From Novosphingobium sp. FKTRR1 (GTDB lineage Bacteria > Pseudomonadota > Alphaproteobacteria > Sphingomonadales > Sphingomonadaceae), in contig NZ_JAIZDA010000010.1 of NCBI RefSeq assembly GCF_020404405.1, forward strand, positions 62,001 to 126,000: DNA of 64,000 nucleotides, given 5' to 3'. Made by a program: the position numbers and the translations under genes. The notes under the pieces were generated by a model. The model made no database searches. It was not told the origin of the DNA and saw only the letters and a list, made by a program, of their open reading frames with translations. Shown in pieces: positions 30,408-37,781 of this stretch. Position 1 is the stretch's first letter, and the number at the start of each line of letters is the position of its first letter.

Positions 30408-31091
30408 ATGACGCACTCCAAGACCCTTGCCGCGCTGCTGGCCGCAGGTGCGATGACGCTGGCTCTTGCCAGCCCCGCGCAGGCCGCAGGCAAGGCAGAG
30501 CGCGCGCGTCAGGCGATCGCGGCGGCTCATGCCAAAATCGACACCGCCAACCAGCTTGGCACCGCCGAAGTCCAGCCGGGCGAGACCGCGCGGGCCAAGG
30601 CCAGCCTTGCCAAGGCCGAGGAAGACCTTGCCGCCGGTCGCAAGGAAGATGCGATTGCCGAGGCGATCGAGGCCAGCCGACTGGCCGATACCGCGATCGG
30701 CACGCTGCAAAAGCATGACGCCATCGCCAAGGTCCGCAGCGAAAACGCGGTCGATGCAGCGCATCAGGAAGCCACCGCAGCAACGGCACGGGCAAGCGTT
30801 GCCGAAGCTTCTGCCGCCTCATCCGCCGCAGACGCCGCAACAGCACGCGACGCCGCCACGGCCGCAGCCATCAGTGCTGCTGCCACACCCCCTGCGCCTG
30901 CAAAGATCGAGACGGTGGTCACCACGCAAAGCAACACCGCGCCGGTTGCCGCTGCCAGCGTGACCACCACGGCCGTCCACAAGACCAAGGCCAAGGTCAA
31001 GGTCACTCACCACAGGATCGTCCACCGCAAGTCGGCACACAAGCCGGCAGCAGCCGCCACCACCACGACAACAACGACGATCACCCCATGA
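30408..31091 (+). CDS. Exported Ala-rich protein, DUF4398-like
   Basis: The 227-residue protein has a signal peptide ending SPAQAAG (about residue 26). The next 100 residues form a charged, Ala-rich helical region (ARQAIAAAHAKIDTANQLG, then AKASLAKAEEDLAAGRKEDA) that resembles DUF4398 proteins, often associated with the envelope. A very Ala-rich coil follows, then a basic His/Lys tail (KVKVTHHRIVHRKSAHK), and it ends in a run of seven threonines. It may bind polyanions or the envelope through this tail. A strong terminator follows at 31202. The exact function is unknown. Confidence 0.7.
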   Translation: MTHSKTLAALLAAGAMTLALASPAQAAGKAERARQAIAAAHAKIDTANQLGTAEVQPGETARAKASLAKAEEDLAAGRKEDAIAEAIEASRLADTAIGTLQKHDAIAKVRSENAVDAAHQEATAATARASVAEASAASSAADAATARDAATAAAISAAATPPAPAKIETVVTTQSNTAPVAAASVTTTAVHKTKAKVKVTHHRIVHRKSAHKPAAAATTTTTTTITP

Positions 31092-31160
31092 ACAACTGAC
31101 CAGTTTGCCCGCGCGTCGGCCCCAGTCCCTCCCTTTGGTGGGGACGGCGCGCAGAACTCA

Positions 31161-31201
31161 CCGCGTTTCCTCCCCCGCCCCCACCCCCCAAGGAAACGCG
31201 G
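31161..31201. repeat. Perfect 11-bp inverted repeat with C-rich loop
   Basis: CCGCGTTTCCT at 31161-31171 and its exact complement at 31191-31201 flank 19 nearly all-C bases on the + strand (G-rich on the minus strand). It stands directly before the terminator hairpin at 31202. Confidence 0.7.
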
Positions 31202-31238
31202 CAGCCCCGGCATCATGTATGCCGGGGCTGACTTTTTT
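31202..31238 (+). terminator. Rho-independent terminator
   Basis: A perfect 12-bp stem (31202-31213 with 31219-31230, loop CATGT) is followed by AC and six T residues. It ends the transcript of the gene at 30408. On the other strand there is no T-run, so it should not end asd transcription. Confidence 0.92.
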
Positions 31239-31293
31239 GCCTTAAATGGGGCGGGATTTGCCGACAGGGAAAGCCCCGCCGGGAACCGTCGGA

Positions 31294-32319
31294 TCAGCCC
31301 TTCTTGAGATGGCGACGGCCGAGCAACTCGGCGATCTGCACGGCGTTGAGTGCCGCACCCTTGCGCAAGTTGTCGGACACGCACCACAGCGCCAGTCCGT
31401 TCTCGACGGTCGGGTCTTCGCGCACGCGCGACACATACGTGGCGAAATCGCCAACGCATTCGATCGGCGTGACGTATCCACCGTCCTCGCGCTTGTCGAC
31501 AAGCATCACGCCGGGCGCTTCACGCAGGACGTTCTGCGCTTCGATCGCACTGATCTCGTTCTCGAACTCGACATGCAGCGCTTCGGAATGGCCGACGAAC
31601 ACCGGCACGCGCACGCAAGTGGCCACGACCTTGATCTTGGGATCGAGGATCTTCTTGGTTTCGACCACCATCTTCCATTCTTCCTTGGTGAAGCCGTCAT
31701 CCAGGAAGGTGTCGATGTGCGGGATCACGTTGAACGCGATCTGCTTGGTGAACTTGCGCGGCGCCACCGGGTCGCCGACGAAGATCGCGCGGCTCTGCTC
31801 GAACAGTTCGTCCATGCCTTCCTTGCCCGCGCCCGACACGGACTGATAGGTCGACACGACGACGCGCGTGATCGTGGCCTTGTCGTGCAAGGGCTTGAGC
31901 GCGACGACCATCTGCGCGGTCGAGCAATTGGGGTTGGCGATGATGTTCTTGCGCTTGTAGCCATCGATCGCGTCGGGGTTCACTTCGGGCACGATCAGCG
32001 GCACGTCGGGGTCCATGCGGTACAGCGACGAGTTGTCGATCACCACGCAACCGGCCGCAGCAGCCTTGGGCGCATAGATCGCGGTCGGGCCAGAGCCTGC
32101 GGCGAACAGCGCGATATCCCAGCCGGTGAAGTCGAAATGCTCGATGTTCTTGACCTTGACCATGCGGCCGGTCTCACCGAACTCGATCTCGACACCTTGC
32201 GAGCGGGCCGAAGCGACCGCCGCCAGCTCGTCGATCGGGAATTCCCGCTCGGCCAGGATGTTGAGCATTTCGCGCCCGACATTGCCGGTCGCGCCGACCA
32301 CTACCACCCGGTAACCCAT
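31294..32319 (-). CDS. asd: Aspartate-semialdehyde dehydrogenase
   Basis: This NADPH-dependent enzyme converts aspartyl phosphate to aspartate semialdehyde, the branch point to lysine/diaminopimelate, threonine and methionine. The 341 residues show GATGNVGREML (nucleotide binding, 8-18), the active-site cysteine in NPNCSTAQMV near 130, and the conserved region HIDTFLDDGFTKEEWKM. Length and motifs are typical. It stands alone, 86 bp downstream of the MgtC-like gene in the same orientation. Confidence 0.96.
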   Translation of the reverse strand: MGYRVVVVGATGNVGREMLNILAEREFPIDELAAVASARSQGVEIEFGETGRMVKVKNIEHFDFTGWDIALFAAGSGPTAIYAPKAAAAGCVVIDNSSLYRMDPDVPLIVPEVNPDAIDGYKRKNIIANPNCSTAQMVVALKPLHDKATITRVVVSTYQSVSGAGKEGMDELFEQSRAIFVGDPVAPRKFTKQIAFNVIPHIDTFLDDGFTKEEWKMVVETKKILDPKIKVVATCVRVPVFVGHSEALHVEFENEISAIEAQNVLREAPGVMLVDKREDGGYVTPIECVGDFATYVSRVREDPTVENGLALWCVSDNLRKGAALNAVQIAELLGRRHLKKG

Positions 32320-32405
32320 TGCAACTACTCCTGTTCAATCGCTTGCAGGCCCAGCGGCCCGAAATTTGCGGTATTCAAATCGGATTTGTCGAACGCCTCA
32401 CCCCA

Positions 32406-33125
32406 TCAATCCCGCGCGGCTGAGCGCCAGGTGGCATAAAGCACGGTATCATTGGCACCCAACGCATCGACGAACTGGTCGAGTTCATCGCTGTCGACGT
32501 TGGTGACCATCAAATGCGCATCGATTTCGACCTTGCCGCCTGCTTGTTCGCGCGTGGTGATTTCCGCAACCGGCAATTTGGCCTCGGCAAGGCGTTCTTC
32601 AAGCATGTCGGCCAGCGCGCCTGCATGCCCCTGCCCGACGATGGTGACGGTATAGCTCGCCTCGAGCACCCGCCCGGCCACCGGAATGCGGTTGATCACG
32701 TCGACCAGCGGGCGCAGGATCGTGTTGGCCCCCAGCACGCAGGCGGTCAGCAGCGCAGCTTCGGCCAGCAGATCGCTGCCCGCGATCGCCCCCACCGCGG
32801 CCGAGCACCACAGCGTCGCAGCCGTGTTCAGCCCGCGCACGTTGGTGCCTTCCTTCATGATCACCCCCGCGCCGAGGAACCCTATCCCCGAGACGACATA
32901 GGCGATCACCCGGATCGATTCGACATCGCCACCAAGCCTGCGGCCAAGGTCGACGAACGCCGATGCGCCGATGGCCACCAGCGCATTGGTTCGCAACCCC
33001 GCCGTGCGCTGGCGGTATTGCCGTTCAGCACCGATCAGGGTGCCAAACGCGAACGCCGCCAGATAGGACACGACCGTATCGGCGAACGATGCCGCCTGAA
33101 AGGTTTCGAACAGGCGTAAGGTCAT
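32406..33125 (-). CDS. MgtC/SapB-family membrane protein
   Basis: A 239-residue protein with four or five membrane spans in its first 140 residues and the MgtC/SapB signature around FGTLIGAERQYRQRTAGLRTNALV and GIGFLGAGVIMKEG, followed by a soluble C-terminal domain of about 85 residues that resembles an ACT-like fold. Family members are linked to Mg2+ limitation and membrane-energy control, not established as transporters. The ATG overlaps the stop of the DPP-IV-like peptidase gene (ATGA). Confidence 0.85.
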   Translation of the reverse strand: MTLRLFETFQAASFADTVVSYLAAFAFGTLIGAERQYRQRTAGLRTNALVAIGASAFVDLGRRLGGDVESIRVIAYVVSGIGFLGAGVIMKEGTNVRGLNTAATLWCSAAVGAIAGSDLLAEAALLTACVLGANTILRPLVDVINRIPVAGRVLEASYTVTIVGQGHAGALADMLEERLAEAKLPVAEITTREQAGGKVEIDAHLMVTNVDSDELDQFVDALGANDTVLYATWRSAARD

Positions 33126-35470
33126 CCCCCGCCACCTTGGCCCGGAGCCCTGCCGCCACCCGGCACACCATGCGCATCCAGAAAGCGGAACACGGTTTCA
33201 TACAGATGTTTGCTGATCTTCGGCCCACCGATGGCATGGGTCTGGCCGGGATAGAGCATCATCTCGAAAGGCACCGCTTCTGCCTGCAACTTGGCGATGA
33301 GCGCGGTCGAGTTGTCGAACACCACGTTGTCATCGCTCATTCCATGGATCAGCAGCAGCGGATCGGCGATCTTGCCGGCATCAGCCAGCGCGCCCGACTT
33401 GGCATAGACCTCTGGCACCTGGCGCGGATCGCCCAGATAACGCTCGGTGTAAGTCGTGTCGTACAAGTCCCACTTCGTCACCGGCGCCACCGCGATCCCG
33501 GCGGCAACCGCCCCGGGCCGCGCCTCCAGCATCTTGAGCGTCATGTATCCGCCATAGGACCAGCCGAACGTCGCCACTCGCGCCGGATCGACGAACGGCA
33601 ATTTCTTGAGATAGTCGATCCCGGCCAGTTGGTCCGCCACCTCGACAGTGCCCATCGCGTGCCAGATCTGGCTTTCGAAGGCGGTGCCGCGATTGTCCGA
33701 ACCGCGATTGTCGATGGCAAACCAGATGTAGCCTTTGTCCACCACCGCCTGCGGCAGCGGCCCGTGCCAGGCGCGCTTGACCACCTGCATGTGCGGCCCG
33801 CCGTAATGATAGGTGAACACCGGATAGCGCTTGCCCGGCTCAAGCGGCGGCGTCAGCATCATCCAGTGCAGATCGCTGCCGTCCGCCGCCTTGATCGTGC
33901 CGTACTGCGCGCGGACGTGCCCGGCCATGTAGGGCGCATAGGGATGTTCGCCCTCGACGCGGTTTTCCTCAATCCACGCCACGCGCTTGCCCGCGACATC
34001 GGCCAGATAGCTTTGCGGCGGTTGCGTGTCGGAACTGCGCGTCACGATCATCGCCTGCGCCTTGGCATCCATCGTCGCCGCGTTGTCAAAGCCTGCGTCG
34101 GTCAGCCGCTCCACTTGCTCGGGATGCGCCAGATCAAGCGCATAGACCTGACCGGTCAGCGGATCGTCGCGGTTGGCGGCAAAGAACACGCGACCCGCCT
34201 TTTGGTCGACGCCGACCAGCGCGATCACTTCCCAAGCGCCACGGGTCAATTGCTGCCATTTGCCCTTGGCAAAGCGGTAAAGGTGGCCGTGCCGGTCGCG
34301 CTCGGACCACCACACCAGGCTGCCGTCCTTCAGGAAGCGATAGCTGTGCGACAGGTTGATCCAGTTGCGCGGCCCCGCCTTTTCGCTGAACAGCACATGC
34401 GATGCGCCCGTGGCCGGATCGACCGCCAGCATGTCGAGCTGCGTCTGCGCCCGGTTCAGCCGCTGGACGTAAAGCGTGGCCCCATCGGGCGCCCAGTCGA
34501 CACGGGCGAGGTAGATGTCCTTGTCAGGGCCCAGATCGACCTGCACTTTGCCGCTGCCATCGGCCTTGACCACCCACAGTGAGGCCTCGACATTGGCCGT
34601 GCCCGCAGCCGGATAGCGTTGCTGATACGTCGATGTGCCCGCCCCGCCGATCGACGTGCGGGTGACCACGCCGACTTGCGCTTCGTCAAAGCGTTCGACC
34701 GCCAGCCGCGTCTCGTCCGGGGCCCACCAGAAGCCGACCTGCCGGTCCATTTCCTCTTGCGCGGCGAACTCGGCCTCGCCCCAATGCACGGTCTCGCTCG
34801 CCTCGACCGGGGTGATCGGCTGCGCCGGTGCATCGAGCGGACCGACCCACAGCCGCCGGTCGCGGACATAGGCGATGCGCCCGCCCTTTGGCCCCAGCGC
34901 GGGATTGAGCACGCCGCCATCGGTACCCGGAACCGCGCTTGCGCCGGGAATGGCACTGGCCTTGCCATCAAGCCCGGCCAGGAACAGCTCGCCATCCAGC
35001 GGCACCAGCACCGACTTGCCGTCGGCCGCCCAATCGTACGACACGATGCCCTTCAGGTCGCCGATGCGCTGGCGTTCGCGCTGCATCTTCTCGGCCTCGG
35101 ACAGCGCCCGTCCGCTCGACAGCGCCTTGGAATCGACCAGCATGCGCCAGTTGCCCGCCTGCCGGTCAAAGCCCCACAGATCATAGCGCTCGCGCTCGTC
35201 CGCTCGGTTGCGCAACTGGGTCAACCAGGTGCCATCGGGCGAAAGCCGCACACCGCGCGGGCTGGACCCGTTGATCGCCGGGCTGGCGAAGACGCGCTCG
35301 AGCGACAAGGCAGTGGTCGCTTGGGGGGCATGGGGCTGAGGCACGGCCTGATCCTTCGCTGGGGCACCGGACGGCCCGGTGGTCTGCGGTTCAGCGCAAA
35401 GCCGCGAAGGCACGAGCGCGGGCATAGTCAGCAGCAGGGCCGCTGTCAGGAAGCGGTGGGGCGTTCGCAT
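33122..35470 (-). CDS. S9-family prolyl peptidase, DPP-IV-like
   Basis: A 782-residue exported serine peptidase. The signal peptide is MRTPHRFLTAALLLTMPALV with cleavage near LCAEP. A beta-propeller region covers about 50-530 and the C-terminal hydrolase has the triad: Ser in GWSYGGY near 638, Asp in HGMSDDNVVFDN near 712, and His in PGQTHAIGG near 745. The propeller contains a DPP-IV-type glutamate motif (WGEAEFAAQEEMDR) that recognises a free peptide N-terminus, so it should remove X-Pro dipeptides. It is co-translated with the MgtC-like gene. Confidence 0.92.
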   Translation of the reverse strand: MRTPHRFLTAALLLTMPALVPSRLCAEPQTTGPSGAPAKDQAVPQPHAPQATTALSLERVFASPAINGSSPRGVRLSPDGTWLTQLRNRADERERYDLWGFDRQAGNWRMLVDSKALSSGRALSEAEKMQRERQRIGDLKGIVSYDWAADGKSVLVPLDGELFLAGLDGKASAIPGASAVPGTDGGVLNPALGPKGGRIAYVRDRRLWVGPLDAPAQPITPVEASETVHWGEAEFAAQEEMDRQVGFWWAPDETRLAVERFDEAQVGVVTRTSIGGAGTSTYQQRYPAAGTANVEASLWVVKADGSGKVQVDLGPDKDIYLARVDWAPDGATLYVQRLNRAQTQLDMLAVDPATGASHVLFSEKAGPRNWINLSHSYRFLKDGSLVWWSERDRHGHLYRFAKGKWQQLTRGAWEVIALVGVDQKAGRVFFAANRDDPLTGQVYALDLAHPEQVERLTDAGFDNAATMDAKAQAMIVTRSSDTQPPQSYLADVAGKRVAWIEENRVEGEHPYAPYMAGHVRAQYGTIKAADGSDLHWMMLTPPLEPGKRYPVFTYHYGGPHMQVVKRAWHGPLPQAVVDKGYIWFAIDNRGSDNRGTAFESQIWHAMGTVEVADQLAGIDYLKKLPFVDPARVATFGWSYGGYMTLKMLEARPGAVAAGIAVAPVTKWDLYDTTYTERYLGDPRQVPEVYAKSGALADAGKIADPLLLIHGMSDDNVVFDNSTALIAKLQAEAVPFEMMLYPGQTHAIGGPKISKHLYETVFRFLDAHGVPGGGRAPGQGGGG

Positions 35471-35526
35471 GCGCGGGCTCCGTAGTGGCTGGGATCGGGA
35501 CAGCAGGGAGGAGGATGGCGGGCAGC

Positions 35527-35562
35527 AAAAAGGGCGCCCTGGCTGGCTGCCAGGACGCCCTT
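35527..35562 (-). terminator. Rho-independent terminator after rplS
   Basis: On the minus strand a 14-bp stem (35549-35562 with 35530-35543, one G-U pair, 5-nt loop) is followed by a short T run. It lies about 50 bp after the rplS stop and separates the ribosomal genes from the peptidase gene downstream. Confidence 0.92.
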
Positions 35563-35611
35563 CTGTACGGTTTGACCCGTCTTGTCGGCGGTGGGCTTGT
35601 GCCCGTCCTGA

Positions 35612-35992
35612 TCAACCAGCCTTATCGGTCTTGGTAATCTTGCGCTCGGCAATACGCGCCGATTTGCCGGTACGACCACGCAGGTAGTACAGCTTGGCAC
35701 GACGCACGACGCCGCGGCGAACCACGGTGATCGAATCGATGTTCGGCGAATACAGCGGGAACACGCGCTCCACGCCTTCACCGAACGACATCTTGCGCAC
35801 GGTGAAGTTGGAACCCAGACCACGGTTCGAACGCGCGATAACCACGCCTTCGTAGGCCTGAACGCGGGTGCGCTCGCCTTCGACCACGCGCACGCCAACG
35901 CGCACGGTGTCGCCCGCACGGAAGTCGGGGATTTCCTTCTTCGCCTTGTATTCGGCGATGGCTTCAGCTTCAAGCTGCTGAATCAGGTTCAT
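35612..35992 (-). CDS. rplS: 50S ribosomal protein L19
   Basis: A 126-residue L19, starting [15 protein letters not shown], with the conserved [20 protein letters not shown] and [15 protein letters not shown] segments and a basic C-terminus ([13 protein letters not shown]). I rejected a longer in-frame extension because it only reads the end of trmD. It starts 2 bp after the trmD stop, so expression depends on whatever drives trmD; a terminator follows. Confidence 0.98.
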   Translation of the reverse strand: MNLIQQLEAEAIAEYKAKKEIPDFRAGDTVRVGVRVVEGERTRVQAYEGVVIARSNRGLGSNFTVRKMSFGEGVERVFPLYSPNIDSITVVRRGVVRRAKLYYLRGRTGKSARIAERKITKTDKAG

Positions 35993-35994
35993 TT

Positions 35995-36735
35995 TCAATC
36001 GTCCTGCACGTCTCGTTGCGCGCCAGAGGCAGACTGGACCCGAACGCCGGTGTGGCGCTCCCAAAGGTCCGGCCTGCGTGACCGGGTATCGACTTCCGAA
36101 CGGCGTTTCCGCCACTCCGCGATTTTTCCATGATCCCCCGATCGCAACACTTCAGGGATCAATCGCCCTTCCCACTCAGCGGGTCGGGTGTAGTGGGGAT
36201 ATTCCAGCAAGCCGTTCTCGAACGACTCTTCGGTCCCACTTGAAGCCGCGCCCATTACGCCGGGAAGCAGGCGAATGCAAGCATCCAGCAACATCAGCGC
36301 CGCACATTCCCCGCCCGACAGCACGATGTCGCCCACCGACACTTCCTCGACCTGCCGGCCCTCGAAGATGCGCTCGTCAAATCCTTCGAACCGCCCGCAT
36401 AGCACGATCACGCCGGGGCCAGCCGCCAGCTCGCGCACCCGCTGCTGCGTCAGCGGACGCCCGCGCGGAGTCATCGCGATGACGGGGCGATCTGCGAGGT
36501 TCTGGCGCGCAAAATCCACCGCCTTGGCCAGCACGTCGACGCGCAGCACCATCCCCGCGCCGCCGCCTGCGGGCGTGTCGTCCACGGTACGGTGCTTGTC
36601 GATCGCGAAGTCGCGGATCTGCACCGCATCCATCGACCACTTGCCCTGCTCCAGCGCACGGCCCGCCAAGCTGACGCCAAGGGGGCCGGGAAACATTTCA
36701 GGGTACAAGGTGAGGACGGTTGCAGTGAAGGTCAT
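35995..36735 (-). CDS. trmD: tRNA (guanine-37-N1)-methyltransferase
   Basis: This SPOUT-class enzyme methylates G37 of tRNAs to prevent frameshifting; it is normally essential. The 246 residues show [12 protein letters not shown] at the N-terminus, GGGAGMVLR (60s), the knot segment [12 protein letters not shown] near 113-124, [10 protein letters not shown] and the C-terminal [13 protein letters not shown] then [11 protein letters not shown]. The start codon overlaps the stop of the upstream membrane-protein gene by the ATGA arrangement. In many bacteria trmD follows rimM directly; here rimM lies 3.9 kb away. Confidence 0.97.
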   Translation of the reverse strand: MTFTATVLTLYPEMFPGPLGVSLAGRALEQGKWSMDAVQIRDFAIDKHRTVDDTPAGGGAGMVLRVDVLAKAVDFARQNLADRPVIAMTPRGRPLTQQRVRELAAGPGVIVLCGRFEGFDERIFEGRQVEEVSVGDIVLSGGECAALMLLDACIRLLPGVMGAASSGTEESFENGLLEYPHYTRPAEWEGRLIPEVLRSGDHGKIAEWRKRRSEVDTRSRRPDLWERHTGVRVQSASGAQRDVQDD

Positions 36736-37088
36736 TCTGAAGGTGCTGCCAAGCTGGATTTGATCGGGCGACGAGCCAGAGCTAAACCGGCTCGCGCTGT
36801 CAATGAACCAATCACGGCAAACAAACCAGCAAGCACGAGCCAGATGGTGCTGAGATCAGCGTTGAACGAGCAGGCGTCGATGCCGCATTGTTCCGTCTGC
36901 GTCAGCAGCGCTTCACTATAAATGTAAACGCAAAACATGCCGAGAAGGGCTGGCGCCGGAATACAGGACCAACCCACAATTTTGATAGATGACCAGGCAG
37001 GCTTCCCTAAGCCGAGGCCATAGCCTGCTGCGGCTGGCCATATGCACACGATCACAAAAATCATCATTGGAACGATCAGAGCACTCAT
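36732..37088 (-). CDS. Small membrane protein of unknown function, third gene after vapBC
   Basis: A 118-residue protein with about three hydrophobic segments (near 3-22, 35-57 and 83-105) and an extra loop with two cysteines ([12 protein letters not shown]). I do not recognise the family. Both ends are fused to neighbours by four-base overlaps: its ATG with the vapC stop and its stop with the trmD start. The DNA is poorer in GC than its surroundings: I counted 131 G+C in 240 bases at 36781-37020, against 45 in 60 in an adjacent trmD stretch. That suggests recent acquisition. The start at 37088 is chosen from the overlap; one four codons upstream is possible. Confidence 0.7.
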   Translation of the reverse strand: MSALIVPMMIFVIVCIWPAAAGYGLGLGKPAWSSIKIVGWSCIPAPALLGMFCVYIYSEALLTQTEQCGIDACSFNADLSTIWLVLAGLFAVIGSLTARAGLALARRPIKSSLAAPSE

Positions 37089-37465
37089 CCCACCGTCCAA
37101 TTCTCGACCTTCAACCCCTGCACATCGGCGAAATCGGCTTCATTGTTCGTCACCACCGTTGCGCCGATGCTGAGCGCATGGGCCGCAAGCAGACGGTCGA
37201 AGCGGGCGTGCTTGAAAGGCAGGCGGGCGTATTCTCGCGCGGCGGCCTCGTCAAAGGGCAGGATCGGCACGACCGATACGAAATCCTCGATGACGTCGCG
37301 ATCAGGCGGATGGCCGAGGTTCACTCCCATCACGATCTCGGCGAAGCATACTGCTGAAATACCCACCTCACCCGGATCGCACTCCGCCAGCCGCCCTCGC
37401 AGAGCGGGGTGGGTTCCAAGCATGGCGTAGATCGAACAATCGGTATCGAGCAGATATGCAATCAT
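37085..37465 (-). CDS. vapC: VapC-type PIN-domain toxin
   Basis: A 126-residue PIN-domain ribonuclease. Acidic active-site candidates fall where expected: D7 in LLDTDC, E43 in CFAEIV, D90 in RFDRLLAAHA and E109/D111 in TNNEADF. The C-terminal GLKVENW is typical of VapC (FitB type). The gene overlaps vapB by four bases, the usual antitoxin-first order. The target is probably tRNA or rRNA as in other VapCs, but is not known here. Confidence 0.9.
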   Translation of the reverse strand: MIAYLLDTDCSIYAMLGTHPALRGRLAECDPGEVGISAVCFAEIVMGVNLGHPPDRDVIEDFVSVVPILPFDEAAAREYARLPFKHARFDRLLAAHALSIGATVVTNNEADFADVQGLKVENWTVG

Positions 37466-37734
37466 TTGGTCGCATTCGCCGCGCGCGCGGCGATGGTGCT
37501 GGGTCGTTCATCGAAATCGCGCCGTCCGGGAACCTTCAGCCCCTTCGCCTTGCCCCAGAACTTACTGACGTCGAGCTTTGCCTTCGCCTGTGGCTTGGGG
37601 CGGATCAGCAAGTCGCCGCTGTCATCCCGAGCGACGATCCACTCCTGATCGGGCTCCACCCCGAGCGCCGCCGGGATGCGAATGGCGACCGAGTTGCCCG
37701 ACTTGAAGCTCTTGGCTATGTATTCCCGACCCAT
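37462..37734 (-). CDS. vapB: VapB-type antitoxin, AbrB/MazE-like
   Basis: The 90-residue antitoxin has an N-terminal swapped-hairpin (SpoVT/AbrB) DNA-binding domain, YIAKSFKSGNSVAIRIP, followed by a region that should wrap the toxin (KFWGKAKGLKVPGRRDFDERP). I use the ATG at 37734; a longer frame to 37767 would run through the operator-like sequence. It is the first gene of the vapBC-membrane protein-trmD-rplS string and is expected to repress its own promoter together with VapC. Confidence 0.88.
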   Translation of the reverse strand: MGREYIAKSFKSGNSVAIRIPAALGVEPDQEWIVARDDSGDLLIRPKPQAKAKLDVSKFWGKAKGLKVPGRRDFDERPSTIAARAANATK

Positions 37735-37744
37735 GACGGACTCC

Positions 37745-37765
37745 GTATATACATCGCGTATATAC
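37745..37765. promoter_or_regulatory. Candidate VapB operator, twin GTATATAC palindromes
   Basis: The self-palindromic octamer GTATATAC occurs twice, at 37745-37752 and 37758-37765, five bases apart, just upstream of the vapB start. Paired AT-rich palindromes overlapping the promoter are typical for autoregulated toxin-antitoxin operons. They may overlap the -10 region of the vapB promoter. Confidence 0.65.
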
Positions 37766-37781
37766 ACTACGCGCGTTCACT

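Noticed and set aside
29384-30493. A long N-terminal extension of the alpha/beta hydrolase frame
   Set aside because: It overlaps the TauE/SafE permease gene in another frame; the ATGA junction at 29383 gives the natural start.
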